A stretch of 64,000 nt of DNA from Companilactobacillus zhachilii. GTDB taxonomy: Bacteria > Bacillota > Bacilli > Lactobacillales > Lactobacillaceae. Position numbers and translations under genes: made by a program. Below are positions 9,865 through 18,331 of the stretch, in pieces; positions within the stretch are counted from its first letter, which is position 1; the number at the start of each line of letters is the position of its first letter. Location: NCBI RefSeq assembly GCF_003606365.2, contig NZ_CP031933.2, positions 1,798,001-1,862,000 of the forward strand. Direction: 5' to 3'. Below the pieces are notes generated by a model. The model did not search any database and was not told the DNA's origin. It worked only from the letters and a program-made list of their open reading frames with translations.

Positions 9865-10189
9865 AAATAGCTAATCGCACCAACGCTAACGAAATAATTC
9901 CGACAATCACAATTAATAATAATTTTTTAGTTAAAATAGCTGTCAAAACAGTGGGTACTGAAGCAATCAAATTGGCATAATCAATCGTTGGCAAGTGTCC
10001 CAAATTTTGATGGAATAAATTTTCAAACCATAACGCCGCCATAATGGTAATTGGTACAAAGCTAAGAAATTCAACAACTTTGGCAGGTAAATTGAATTTC
10101 TTCAACAAAACGAACGGTAAAATTCTTGATAACCAGGTGACCAAACCGCAAGCTATCAGGGTCCATAAAACAAATTTAGTTGATGGCAT
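9863..10189 (-). CDS. azlD: AzlD family branched-chain amino acid exporter small subunit
   Basis: This 108-residue protein has four hydrophobic segments and the AzlD pattern: TWLSRILPFVLLKKFNLPAKVVEFLSFVPITIMAAL. It forms an exporter with AzlC for branched-chain amino acids or analogues. It overlaps azlC by 14 bases (10176-10189), so the two are translationally coupled, and it is followed by a terminator. Confidence 0.9.
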   Translation of the reverse strand: MPSTKFVLWTLIACGLVTWLSRILPFVLLKKFNLPAKVVEFLSFVPITIMAALWFENLFHQNLGHLPTIDYANLIASVPTVLTAILTKKLLLIVIVGIISLALVRLAI

Positions 10190-10883
10190 GTTTCAAAATC
10201 ACCCCTAACCCACAGCCAATTAATGTTACGACCAAAATTAATAAATCACTCGAAATAAAAATTAGTCCAAAATAAACTAACGGTAACATTGCTGCAACCA
10301 CAATCAATTGCACTTTTAAGGAAATTGTCTTATCACTGATCAATTGTAAATATAACAAGCCGATAAACATTGCCACTAAAGCAAAGTCTAAGCCTAATTT
10401 TTCAGGGTTACTAATGACTTTCCCCAACATAGCTCCCACCATCGTTGAAGCAGCCCACACTAAGTAGGCCATCACATTAACCGTGTTAAACCACTTAAAA
10501 CTCAACTGGCCATCAGTATAATTCAACTTGTTCATACTCAAAGCAAAACTTTCATCGGTAATCAAACTACCAATCAAAATATTTTCAAAAATAGAATTCT
10601 TCTTAAAAAAATTAGCCGTTGTCATACTCATCAAAATCATTCTTGAATTAACGAGAAAAACAGATAGGACAATCGAAACAATCGGTGTCCCAATTGCCAA
10701 CAAGCTAACCAAAATAAACTGAGCCGATCCGGCATAAACAATCAATGACATCAATGTTGCCATCAAAACGCTCATTCCTGCTGATGCCGCCACAATTCCA
10801 AAGGAAATACCAATACCAATGTAACCGAATACTGTTGGCAACGTATCCTTAACAGCAGTATTAACACTCAAACTGTCATCCAT
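10176..10883 (-). CDS. azlC: AzlC family branched-chain amino acid permease
   Basis: This 235-residue polytopic membrane protein has AzlC motifs such as GIGISFGIVAASAGMS, YAGSAQFILVSLL and LVNSRMILMSMTTANFF. I use the ATG at 10883 (MDDSLSVNTAV), which has AAGGGGAGAG 4-9 bases upstream. A longer in-frame extension to 10940 has no SD and would encode an unlikely leader. It is the first gene of azlCD. Homologues export valine, leucine or isoleucine and confer 4-azaleucine resistance. Confidence 0.9.
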   Translation of the reverse strand: MDDSLSVNTAVKDTLPTVFGYIGIGISFGIVAASAGMSVLMATLMSLIVYAGSAQFILVSLLAIGTPIVSIVLSVFLVNSRMILMSMTTANFFKKNSIFENILIGSLITDESFALSMNKLNYTDGQLSFKWFNTVNVMAYLVWAASTMVGAMLGKVISNPEKLGLDFALVAMFIGLLYLQLISDKTISLKVQLIVVAAMLPLVYFGLIFISSDLLILVVTLIGCGLGVILKHAIN

Positions 10884-11003
10884 AGACTCTCCCCTTTTTA
10901 TGTAAAGCATTATAATAATTTTAATTATGTTAAATGTCAATTAAGCTTCAGCTTATTTTAAGAAAAGCTACTAAATTAGTCTATTTTTTACTAAAAACCC
11001 CTA

Positions 11004-11017
11004 GGTAAACGGTTACT
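11004..11017 (+). promoter_or_regulatory. cre-like site upstream of alcohol dehydrogenase
   Basis: GGTAAACGGTTACT fits the CcpA consensus TGWNANCGNTNWCA except at the first and last base. It lies just upstream of a TATAAT at 11023-11028 and about 57 bases before the dehydrogenase start. Catabolite control is inferred. Confidence 0.45.
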
Positions 11018-11073
11018 TTTATTATAATAGTAGTTATAATTTAGTTATAAATACTATGAGGAGAGGTTTTTGT

Positions 11074-12117
11074 ATGAAGAAAGCAATTTTTGAAAAAGTT
11101 GGTCAAATGAAACTTGAGGATGTTGAAAAGCCAACTATTCAAGCCGCCGATGATGTCATTATCAAAGTCATTCGTGCTTGTGTTTGTGGATCTGACCTTT
11201 GGGCTTACCGTGGTTTAGAAGATAAAGCTGAGAACTCTGAAAACTCTGGTCACGAAGCAATTGGTATTGTTGAGGAAGTCGGTTCCGAAATTACAACCGT
11301 TAAACCTGGTGATTTCGTTATTGCCCCATTCACTCATGGATGCGGTTACTGTAAAGCTTGTCGTGCTGGTTTTGATGGTGATTGTCAATCACACAGCGAC
11401 AATTTCAGTAATGGTGATCAAGCTGAATACATTCGTTTCCAACATGGTCAATGGGCTTTAGTCAAAGTTCCTGGCAAACCAAGTGATTACTCAGAAGGTA
11501 TGCTTAAGTCATTATTAACCTTAGCTGACGTCATGGCTACTGGTTACCACGCCGCTCGTGTCGCCGAAGTTAAGCCAGGTGATACAGTGGTCGTCTTAGG
11601 TGACGGTGCTGTTGGACAATGTGGTATTATTGCCGCCAAAATGATGGGTGCTACTAGAATTATTTCAACAAGTCGTCATCCTGACCGTGAAGCCTTAGCT
11701 AAAAAATTTGGTGCTACCGATAACGTGGCTGAACGTGGTGACGAAGGTGTCAAAAAAATGTTGGCTTTGACAAATAACGAAGGTGCCGATGCTGTTTTGG
11801 AATGTGTTGGTACTGAATTATCAACTGAAACAGCCATGAGAGTCGGACGCCCAGGTTCAATCGTTGGTCGTGTTGGCCTTCCACACACTGGTAAAATGGA
11901 CGTTTCAACATCGTTTGAAAATAATATTATTCTTGGCGGTGGCCCTGCTTCTGTCACAACCTATGATAAAGAACGTTTATTGAAAGCTGTTTTAGATGGT
12001 GAAATCAATCCTGGACTAGTCTTTACTAAGAGTTTCACACTCGATCAAATTAACGATGCTTACCAAGAAATGACTGATCGTAAGGTTATTAAAGCCTTAG
12101 TTGTTGTTAGTGATTAG
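11074..12117 (+). CDS. Zinc-dependent alcohol dehydrogenase (MDR family)
   Basis: This 347-residue medium-chain dehydrogenase has the catalytic-zinc region CVCGSDLWAYRG and GHEAIGIVEEVG. The structural-zinc loop is GCGYCKACRAGFDGDC, and the Rossmann motif VVVLGDGAVGQCGI lies near residue 170. It would interconvert an alcohol and an aldehyde or ketone using NAD(P)H. The ATG at 11074 (MKKAIFEKVG) is chosen because GAGGAGAGG lies seven bases upstream; an in-frame ATG at 11056 precedes that SD. Four ordinary spaced cysteines in the zinc loop are present. The substrate cannot be told. Confidence 0.9.
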   Translation: MKKAIFEKVGQMKLEDVEKPTIQAADDVIIKVIRACVCGSDLWAYRGLEDKAENSENSGHEAIGIVEEVGSEITTVKPGDFVIAPFTHGCGYCKACRAGFDGDCQSHSDNFSNGDQAEYIRFQHGQWALVKVPGKPSDYSEGMLKSLLTLADVMATGYHAARVAEVKPGDTVVVLGDGAVGQCGIIAAKMMGATRIISTSRHPDREALAKKFGATDNVAERGDEGVKKMLALTNNEGADAVLECVGTELSTETAMRVGRPGSIVGRVGLPHTGKMDVSTSFENNIILGGGPASVTTYDKERLLKAVLDGEINPGLVFTKSFTLDQINDAYQEMTDRKVIKALVVVSD

Positions 12118-12131
12118 TTAAGATCAAAAAA

Positions 12132-12239
12132 GTTTGGGACAAAGACTATTGTTACCTAAACGTGGAACAAGACAAATCTTCTGCCGCTTAACCCAAACAA
12201 GACCCGCAATCCAAAATCGAGCTCTTTCTCAATTTTGGT
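12132..12239 (+). repeat. Family B repeat, copy B1 (3' half replaced)
   Basis: The left half matches the other copies: GTTTGGGACAAAGACTATT, AAACGTGGAACAAGAC, CCGCTTAA and then ACAAGACCCGCAATCCAAAATCG. The right half is missing. Instead CCAAAATCGAG pairs locally with CTCAATTTTGG. It follows the alcohol dehydrogenase stop by 14 bases and could still terminate it. Confidence 0.7.
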
Positions 12240-12255
12240 TATAGAATCGAATATA

Positions 12256-12312
12256 AAAAGGCTAGATATGTTTTCCTGATATAAATTCAGAAAAAAGCAC
12301 ATCTAGCCTTTT
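12256..12312 (-). terminator. Family C terminator hairpin C1
   Basis: AAAAGGCTAGATATGTTTT faces AAAAAAGCACATCTAGCCTTTT. It terminates the acetyltransferase gene on the minus strand and probably also the dehydrogenase on the plus strand. The arm CTAGATAT recurs at 32381-32443 and 45690-45746. Confidence 0.8.
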
Positions 12313-12356
12313 ATTCATATTCAATTTCAAATAATGTAATCCTTTTATCGAACTAA

Positions 12357-12914
12357 TTATTTATCTAATTTTTTAATTACTTTTGCTGGAACACCACCGA
12401 CTAAACTATCATCCGGAACATCTTTAGTAACAACCGCCCCTGCAGCAATCACTACATTATTTCCAATCGTTACTCCTGGCATAATGGAAACTTTTCCACC
12501 AATCCAAACATCATTTCCGATATTTACTGAATAACCCTTTGCTAAGTATTCACGACGACCTTGAGCGGTCATAGGATGATTGACCGTATAAATGTCAACG
12601 TTAGGGCCAATCATAACATTATTACCAATATTTACTGGAGCAATATCCAAAATCGTTAAATTATAATTGCTTAAAAAGTCATTTCCAACATGAATGTTCT
12701 TTCCATTATCACAATTGAAACGACTTTGAACAGAAATATTTTTACCGTACGAACCAAGGATTTCTTTGATTTTTTCTGTTTGTTTTTCAGGTTCAGTGGC
12801 AGATATTTCGTTGAATTCCTGACAAAGCTTAGCAGCATTAGCCTTTCTTTGAGCCACTTCGTCATCCAAAAAGTAATACCAATCACCATGATCTAATTTT
12901 TCTATCTCACGCAT
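12357..12914 (-). CDS. Sugar O-acetyltransferase, maltose acetyltransferase (Maa/NodL) family
   Basis: This 185-residue protein has an N-terminal Mac domain ([20 protein letters not shown]) and a left-handed beta-helix of hexapeptide repeats. The catalytic His is in [14 protein letters not shown], and the C-terminus [26 protein letters not shown] is typical. It transfers acetyl from acetyl-CoA to a sugar. I take the ATG at 12914, which has GAGGTG upstream and a TTGACA-17-GATAAA promoter at 12936-12964. The frame is open to 13055, but that extension lacks an SD and contains the promoter. A paralogue lies at 51070-51678. Confidence 0.9.
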   Translation of the reverse strand: MREIEKLDHGDWYYFLDDEVAQRKANAAKLCQEFNEISATEPEKQTEKIKEILGSYGKNISVQSRFNCDNGKNIHVGNDFLSNYNLTILDIAPVNIGNNVMIGPNVDIYTVNHPMTAQGRREYLAKGYSVNIGNDVWIGGKVSIMPGVTIGNNVVIAAGAVVTKDVPDDSLVGGVPAKVIKKLDK

Positions 12915-12935
12915 ACAATTCACCTCGTGGTTTAC

Positions 12936-12964
12936 TTTATCACCTAGAGCTGACTCGATGTCAA
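12936..12964 (-). promoter_or_regulatory. Sigma-A promoter of the acetyltransferase gene
   Basis: TTGACA (12959-12964) and GATAAA (12936-12941) are separated by 17 bases, directly upstream of the GAGGTG SD. It decides the short start at 12914. Confidence 0.6.
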
Positions 12965-13071
12965 ATTTTTCGACAAATACCATCAAAATTTCTTTATGTC
13001 CGGGACCATAAATATTTACGTAAAAAAAGCTCATCTCAACCTGCAAATCAAACATTGTAAGCTAAAATGAA

Positions 13072-13905
13072 CTAATACTTTTTATGATAATAATGGCGTT
13101 TTTCAGAATGATGATAATTTGACCTTTGACCCTCAACTTCTGGTACTTTCCAATTATTATCCACTTCTGATTTTCCTGTCATGTAATCAAATTTTATTTT
13201 ATTTTGCACATTCCACAAATAGCGATTAAATTTCAAACTGCCATCCATTGACATTGCTTGAACCCAAACACCACGCGCCATTAATTCTTGACCGTGAAAA
13301 ATCGGTGTTACTCGATAAATAACCTTTTTATTTTGAGCCAGAGCATCTCTAACCTTTTGTTCAACTTGTGTCATTGTTTTTTGATTTGAAAACTCTGTTT
13401 GGGTAAACAGATTATACGGATTATCAATACTGCCCAATTCACCCTGCTGTGTTTGACCGGACTTATTTAAATTAAAGGTCATTGTATAAGCAATCAAGTG
13501 ACCACGATTTTGTGGAATCACCCGTGTTCCATTGACATATTTCGGTTGATTATGCCATCCTGTTGGACGCCAAACTTGTTCAGTTCTAGTATTCGACCGT
13601 CCCAAATTATTTCGTGTTAAGTAGGCAGTCGCCGTCTTCGTTCGCTTGAGGCTATCCAACCCTTCATAGTCAATATGTGATTGATTAAAATCTGTTTTCT
13701 TAATCTCAGTTGGCTTATCATTATTCAAAATTTTAACTGGCTTCTCACCAGATTTATAAGTCCATTGACTAATATCTTTGGCCGTTAAATGTTGCTGAGT
13801 AGCTGCTGGTGTAGCTTGACCAGTAGTTTGGTTAGTCGAACATCCCGCCAATAGTAGTGGGACAAATAACAATAATAAAAAATTTTTACGCAATTTTCTC
13901 TCCAC
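13072..13905 (-). CDS. Lipoprotein DNA/RNA non-specific endonuclease (EndA/streptodornase-like)
   Basis: This 277-residue protein has a lipoprotein signal peptide, LLLLFVPLLLAGC, with Cys22 as the lipidation site. A low-complexity linker follows, then a beta-beta-alpha-metal nuclease domain with QNRGHLIAYTMTFN near residue 130 and NLFTQTEFSNQKTM. The first motif residue is Asn where EndA has Asp (DRGH); some streptodornases also have Asn there. It would degrade extracellular nucleic acid while anchored to the membrane. The C-terminus is His/Tyr-rich. It follows the ABC ATPase gene without a gap, so it is the third gene of that operon. Confidence 0.85.
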   Translation of the reverse strand: MERKLRKNFLLLLFVPLLLAGCSTNQTTGQATPAATQQHLTAKDISQWTYKSGEKPVKILNNDKPTEIKKTDFNQSHIDYEGLDSLKRTKTATAYLTRNNLGRSNTRTEQVWRPTGWHNQPKYVNGTRVIPQNRGHLIAYTMTFNLNKSGQTQQGELGSIDNPYNLFTQTEFSNQKTMTQVEQKVRDALAQNKKVIYRVTPIFHGQELMARGVWVQAMSMDGSLKFNRYLWNVQNKIKFDYMTGKSEVDNNWKVPEVEGQRSNYHHSEKRHYYHKKY

Positions 13906-14517
13906 CTAAAATCCCATCCGATCTTTAATTTTCAAATAATTATCTGCAATAATTCCTTGAGCATTTTTAATATAGTTAACATTGTCAATATCATAAATAT
14001 TGTCCAATTTGTTTGTGGCAATAATCACCGTCTTATTCAATTCAGTCAACTCTCTAAACCAACCGAAGACCATTTGAGAATATTCCAAATCAATCCCCGT
14101 TCCCGGTTCATCGAACAAATATAATTCCTTATCAACCATTAAATTAATATAAATCAAAACTAATTTTTGTTCGTTAAAGGTTAAATCATTGAAGCTATAC
14201 TTTAACAAAGTTGTAATTTCCGGTGGCATCTCTAAATCAATCGTCTTATTCAAATCCAAAATAAAATTTAAAATCTCTTGAACCGTTAAGCTGACTCGGA
14301 AATCATTTTTTTGAGCTAAATAAGCAATCTTTTTAAAATCAGGAAAGCCAATGAAACTTTGGGGCCGTTTGCGCGATGAAATCTGATCCAAAACGGTTGT
14401 TTTACCACTTTCCTTAGCGCCTAGAATAAAGTTTACCTGACAATCTTCAAAATAGAAATCAACATTCTCAAATAAAATACATTTCTTATATTGATAACTA
14501 AAATTTTCAATCTTCAT
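13906..14517 (-). CDS. ABC transporter ATP-binding protein, short and divergent
   Basis: This 203-residue protein has Walker A LGAKESGKTTVLDQ (residues about 33-41) and Walker B ELYLFDEPGTGIDLE. The signature region is degenerate (TFNEQKLVLIY instead of LSGGQ). It abuts the permease gene upstream and the nuclease gene downstream with no spacing. The pair would form a small ABC-2-type transporter of unknown substrate. Linkage to a secreted nuclease could reflect export or competence-related roles, but that is speculation. Confidence 0.8.
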   Translation of the reverse strand: MKIENFSYQYKKCILFENVDFYFEDCQVNFILGAKESGKTTVLDQISSRKRPQSFIGFPDFKKIAYLAQKNDFRVSLTVQEILNFILDLNKTIDLEMPPEITTLLKYSFNDLTFNEQKLVLIYINLMVDKELYLFDEPGTGIDLEYSQMVFGWFRELTELNKTVIIATNKLDNIYDIDNVNYIKNAQGIIADNYLKIKDRMGF

Positions 14518-15222
14518 CTATTTTAAACGACTTTTAACGGACATCCCTTTAAAAATCATGCCTCCCATTATCAAATATCCAACAACGCAAAGACTAATGA
14601 AAATACTATAAAACGTTGAATTGCAGTGCACCGCATACAATCCATAGATCAATTGAAACGGATTAACTAACGTCAAGAAATAATTCCAGATTCCGTATGG
14701 GTGAATACCCAATAAAGCAATACCTAAAATGAAAAAAATGGCGATTAAATAATTAAAATATACTTGCTTTATTTTCAACAACATCAATCCAGACATCATT
14801 GAAGAACTAAGTAGCGTTGCTAAAAATGACACCAAAAAGCCATGTAAAAACGTCGCTGCCGACACATGTGTAATAAATACTGTCACAACTATGTTAAATA
14901 AAAAAATTTCAACCTGAATGACGAAAAACTGAACTAATAAGTTGGCCAAAACAATTGAATACCTTGACCCAATCAAATAAGATAAAGTCTTAAAAAAGCC
15001 ACCTTCCCGCAATCGAATAATATTAATTAAAAAGCCATTAAAAACAGTCGTCACAACAATATATGACCAATAAATATATAAAGACTCATTATCTTGAAAA
15101 TCCTGATTCTTATTAATAAAAACCATGAAAGTTGGTACAAGTAGCGTATAAACAAAGTAAAAACGTTCTTTCAAAGCAATACGCATTTGGACTTTTAACA
15201 TAGCCCAATCATTTTCAAACAT
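14518..15222 (-). CDS. ABC-2 type transporter permease
   Basis: This 234-residue protein has six predicted membrane segments (for example YFVYTLLVPTFMVFI, YIYWSYIVVTTVFNGFLINII and IAIFFILGIALLGI). Its stop touches the ATG of the ATPase gene. It is the first gene of a three-gene operon (permease, ATPase, lipoprotein nuclease). No substrate-specific motif is seen. Confidence 0.75.
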   Translation of the reverse strand: MFENDWAMLKVQMRIALKERFYFVYTLLVPTFMVFINKNQDFQDNESLYIYWSYIVVTTVFNGFLINIIRLREGGFFKTLSYLIGSRYSIVLANLLVQFFVIQVEIFLFNIVVTVFITHVSAATFLHGFLVSFLATLLSSSMMSGLMLLKIKQVYFNYLIAIFFILGIALLGIHPYGIWNYFLTLVNPFQLIYGLYAVHCNSTFYSIFISLCVVGYLIMGGMIFKGMSVKSRLK

Positions 15223-15802
15223 TCAATTCTCCCTACAATTAACACTTTAAAAATACCACCTCTAGGAATAAGCGGTATTTCATAACAATCCTACTCGTGT
15301 AGGCTTCACATTTAACTAAGACCTATCTTCAAATTTAAATATTTCAAAATCATAAATGCCCTAAACCCTATCAAAGCAGTAATAAAAAAATTAAGGTATA
15401 ACAAGGAACTAGTCGGAAGAGTCAGACAGTGGTTACTGGCAGTGAAAGTGGTGTTAGGACGACTGATTTTGTCGTTCTTACAGCACCGGACGTGTTGAAG
15501 ACTTGCCGAACTTGCAAGGCTTCAACCGAGGTCCGAGACCTTGGCTCGGGCCGTTCCGCACTGCCAGTAATCACTGTCTGACTCTGGAGACGGCATCTAG
15601 ATAATTTCAAGACAAGCACATTTGATTAGTAAAAATTAATATATTTTAATCAAACTGTCAATTAGCTTTCCAACATAAAAAAAAATCAAATCTCTGATTA
15701 TTTCAAATTGATTTAAAAATCATTTCATTTGAGTAACAATTAGTGCCTTTTAAATAAAAAACGTGTATGCTATTGAAAGAAAAATTTTACGGGGTAAAGC
15801 CT
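15223..15802. other. 580-base intergenic region with divergent promoters and repeat A1
   Basis: Apart from repeat A1 it holds two small palindromes: AAATACC / GGTATTT (about 15250-15280), near the ABC operon start and possibly an operator, and TTTGATTA / TAATCAAA (about 15620-15650), upstream of the SMR gene. I see no gene. Confidence 0.5.
15408..15596 (-). repeat. Family A structured repeat, copy A1
   Basis: Full-length copy in minus orientation with terminal motifs ATGCCGTCTCC and TTCCGACTAGT. The outer stem (AGAGTCAGACAGTG..) is unlike most copies but still pairs. The P2 loop GCCAAGGTC is conserved. Its terminal helix is GTC/GAC where most copies have GCC/GGC. Confidence 0.85.
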
Positions 15803-16114
15803 ATGAACTACTTATTACTGTTAGTATCAATCGGTTTTGAAGTTCTTGGAACTTCACTTTTAAAGAAGACAGACGGATTTACTAATCTTTGGCCGACATT
15901 GGGTACGTTGGCATCATACTTTATCTGCCTCTTCGTCCTTTCTCACGTTTTGAAACGTTTACCATTAAGTTTAACTTATGCAACTTGGGGAAGCGTGGGA
16001 TTGATACTCGTGACTATTGCAGGAATAGTTTTTTATCATGAATCCATTTCGATGGCTTCAATTGCCGGACTTATCTTGGTTGTCTCTGGCACCGTTTTAA
16101 TCAATGTTTTTTAA
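15803..16114 (+). CDS. SMR family multidrug efflux protein (EmrE/QacC-like)
   Basis: This 103-residue protein has four transmembrane helices. The essential membrane Glu is in SIGFEVLGTSLLKK, and LPLSLTYATWGSVGLILVTIAGIVFYHE is the SMR core. It exports lipophilic cations or related compounds by proton antiport as a dimer. The ATG at 15803 follows GGGGTAAAG; an upstream in-frame ATG at 15767 has no SD. It is a single gene. Confidence 0.9.
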   Translation: MNYLLLLVSIGFEVLGTSLLKKTDGFTNLWPTLGTLASYFICLFVLSHVLKRLPLSLTYATWGSVGLILVTIAGIVFYHESISMASIAGLILVVSGTVLINVF

Positions 16115-16115
16115 C

Positions 16116-16160
16116 AAAAATAGCCTCCAGTTCACACATGATGAATTGGGGGTTATTTTT
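16116..16160. terminator. Bidirectional terminator between SMR and DUF916 genes
   Basis: AATAGCCTCCAGTTC pairs with GAATTGGGGGTTATT (one mismatch plus wobble), with a T run at the plus-strand 3' side and an A run on the left. The flanking genes converge on it. Confidence 0.75.
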
Positions 16161-16164
16161 TCAT

Positions 16165-17211
16165 TTATTTACGATTTTTGCGATAACGTTTGATAACGAA
16201 ACCTGCAATAACCAAGAGAGCTAAGATGACACCTAAGATAATCCATAGATCCATTGAACGATTTGGATTCTTATGATTGATCTTAGCGATTTCCTTATTA
16301 GTTACGGTAAAGTTACGCTTCAAATTCCAATGGTTTTGTCCATTATTAGCCTTAACATCTACATACATTGTATATTTGCCAGGCTTTAAACGCTTATTCT
16401 TACTTGGTCCGGTAACTGTATTGACGTTGACTGGATATTCAAAATAACTATCAGGAGCCATTGACATTTTTTCTTTGGATGATTTCAAAAGCACTTTTGA
16501 TCCGTTACGTGGAGTAACTTTAGCATCCACTGAAACTTCTTTTTCCAAGGTTGGCACATCATTATCCAATTTAGCGTCAACGGAAACTTGACCATCATTA
16601 TCTGTTTCAAAAGCTCTAACTAACTTAACATTTGGTTTAACAGGATTAGTATTTGTTTGAACTTGGAGACCCAATACATAATTATATTGATTTCTTAAAG
16701 TGACACCTTTAGGCAATTTCTCGTCATTATTAATTTGATTATTCTCTTGAACGAAAATTCCGCCGAGCAACTCACCCGTGATATCACCTTTTGGAGCAGT
16801 CAATTCAATACTTACTTCTTTGGAAGACTTTGCGTTTACGGCAACTTCCTTAGGATAAGTTACGAGCTTTTCAATATCATATTGTAAATCACTATCTGGT
16901 TTTACACCGTGATCATTATAATCAATCACACCATTAATATCAGTTGCTGCCCGATTAATTGAAACCTTGTAAGTATGATTTTTATCGTCAGTATTATTAA
17001 TCTTAAATTTAATAGTTTCCTTTTGACCAGGTGTTACTTTCAAATCATAATAACCGATATTTTTCGCGGCTTGATTATCAGGTAATTCCGGCGAAATACT
17101 ATAATTGACTCCGCCGCCAGTTGTTTCAGCCAATGCTGTTTTTTGATTAACAGTAAAGCCAAAAAGGATACTTGCCATTAATGTTAAAAGAACTGTCAGA
17201 TATTTTTTCAT
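16165..17211 (-). CDS. DUF916/DUF3324 cell-surface protein with C-terminal membrane anchor
   Basis: This 348-residue protein has a signal peptide (residues 1-28, ending ALAET). Its DUF916 domain begins NYSISPELPDNQAAKNIGYYDLKVTPGQ, and a DUF3324-like domain runs from about residue 175. A C-terminal helix (LWIILGVILALLVIAGFVI) is followed by a basic tail RYRKNRK. Such proteins are encoded with WxL proteins and help anchor them to peptidoglycan or the host matrix. A WxL gene lies just upstream. The start has AGAGG seven bases before the ATG. Confidence 0.88.
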   Translation of the reverse strand: MKKYLTVLLTLMASILFGFTVNQKTALAETTGGGVNYSISPELPDNQAAKNIGYYDLKVTPGQKETIKFKINNTDDKNHTYKVSINRAATDINGVIDYNDHGVKPDSDLQYDIEKLVTYPKEVAVNAKSSKEVSIELTAPKGDITGELLGGIFVQENNQINNDEKLPKGVTLRNQYNYVLGLQVQTNTNPVKPNVKLVRAFETDNDGQVSVDAKLDNDVPTLEKEVSVDAKVTPRNGSKVLLKSSKEKMSMAPDSYFEYPVNVNTVTGPSKNKRLKPGKYTMYVDVKANNGQNHWNLKRNFTVTNKEIAKINHKNPNRSMDLWIILGVILALLVIAGFVIKRYRKNRK

Positions 17212-17226
17212 AAGATTACCTCTTAG

Positions 17227-17263
17227 AAAAAAAGAGCGGCATATTGTTTAATATACCTCTCCT
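17227..17263 (-). terminator. Terminator/attenuator between WxL and DUF916 genes
   Basis: AGAGGTATATT / AATATGCCGCTCT with a 4-base loop and seven T on the minus strand. It would end or reduce transcription before the DUF916 gene. Confidence 0.65.
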
Positions 17264-17274
17264 TTATTCAATTT

Positions 17275-17882
17275 TTATGATGGAGCATTTGTTAATGTCC
17301 AAGACAATTGTGATGTATAAGAACCACCGATATTACCAGCTGGCACCTTCAATGTGGCATCCCCGCCATTGTAGCTAGTAGTAAAGGAACCAACACCTTC
17401 ACCTGCTGCAGCGTCCAAAATCGTGACTGGAGCTGATGAAATCGTGGCCGATGACGTAAACTTAGGTGCTGTTGAAACGTTATCAGCATCGTCTGCTTTC
17501 ACAGGAGTTGCATCAGAATCATCGATTGATAACGATGCCCCTTTCAACGTTGCGCCACCAGTTGTACCATCAGTGAATGGCGTATCAGAAAGCGAGACCG
17601 TCCAACCTGTCGGTTCACCAGGGTTAGCAACTTGCAAACCATCTGAGAACTTGAGTGATGCATAACTTGTATCGTCAGCACTTGAATCAACAGTACCAAA
17701 CGAGATACTTGGTGCAGATTTAATTGTAATTGTACCTGGCGTCAACGTGGCCGAGGCCGTAGCCGGTGTCGTTGAAGATGTAGGCGTCGTAGCAGCTTTA
17801 GCAACATAACCCCGAGGCCTAGCGACCCAAGCCCAAGAAATGCTGCACCTACTAATAAACTATTTTTTAAAATTTGTTTCAT
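17275..17882 (-). pseudogene. WxL-domain cell-surface protein, frameshifted after the signal peptide
   Basis: The ATG at 17882 starts a signal peptide, MKQILKNSLLVGAAFLGLG. The frame is then lost at a run of four C on the plus strand (17810-17813). One extra base there restores YVAKAATTPTSSTTPATASA and the mature domain. That domain has two WxL motifs: GWTVSLSD and the C-terminal QLSWTLTNAPS. WxL proteins bind peptidoglycan non-covalently. With the shift the signal peptide is separated from the domain, so the protein would not be made. This is either a real inactivation, phase variation or a sequencing error. Confidence 0.8.
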
Positions 17883-18116
17883 GATATATTTCCCCCATAT
17901 CCGATATTTTTACCGATATGTTTCAGAGCCTAATTACTAGATAGCTATTCGTCCAAGGCTCAAGGGAATGACCATTAATGCTATCTATCGAGATTTCTCA
18001 ATCTCTAGTGCAAGTTATAGAATCAATTTAATCACGAATCAAATATAAGACTGCCAGCATACAAAAAGTAAATTATAATAGAATCAATATATTGTTTGAA
18101 AAGGTTTGTTTTTTGG
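17883..18116 (-). promoter_or_regulatory. Structured leader upstream of the WxL gene
   Basis: On the minus strand, AGATAGC (17939-17945) pairs with GCTATCT (17980-17986) around a GC-richer loop. A short hairpin GAGATT/AATCTC lies at 17990-18005. The SD-like GGGGGA lies ten bases before the ATG. It may be an mRNA leader with a regulatory fold; no known riboswitch is recognised. Confidence 0.35.
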
Positions 18117-18296
18117 ATGCCGCCTCCGGGAACGGGAATTTTAGGCTGCTGTGGGGACCGCTCGGAGCCGAGGTCTCCGAGCTCGATTTTGAACTTCGCA
18201 AAGTACGCGAATTTCAAAACTCGTCCCGTAGTGTAATGGCTAAAGCCATTACACCACCGTCACTGCTGCCTAAAATTCTCGTTCCCTCCGGCTAGT
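18117..18296 (+). repeat. Family A structured repeat, copy A2
   Basis: Near full-length copy, plus orientation, ATGCCGCCTCC to CCGGCTAG. P2 stem GCTCGGA/TCCGAGC with loop GCCGAGGTC (one base different from other copies). P4 stem ATGGCT/AGCCAT. The outer stem GGGAACG.. differs from neighbours but pairs with CGTTCCC. It faces A3, 35 bases away. Confidence 0.85.
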
Positions 18297-18331
18297 AAGT
18301 CGTTAATAAAAATTGTCATTTAGAAGTTAAA

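Noticed and set aside
12915..13055. N-terminal extension of the acetyltransferase (47 extra codons)
   Set aside because: The extension contains a TTGACA-17-GATAAA promoter, lacks an SD, and is absent from the 185-residue family length.
15422..15619. Open frames inside family A repeats (also in A2, A3, A7, A10)
   Set aside because: They differ in frame and sequence between copies, follow the palindromic stems and have no SD; the conservation is in base pairing, not protein.
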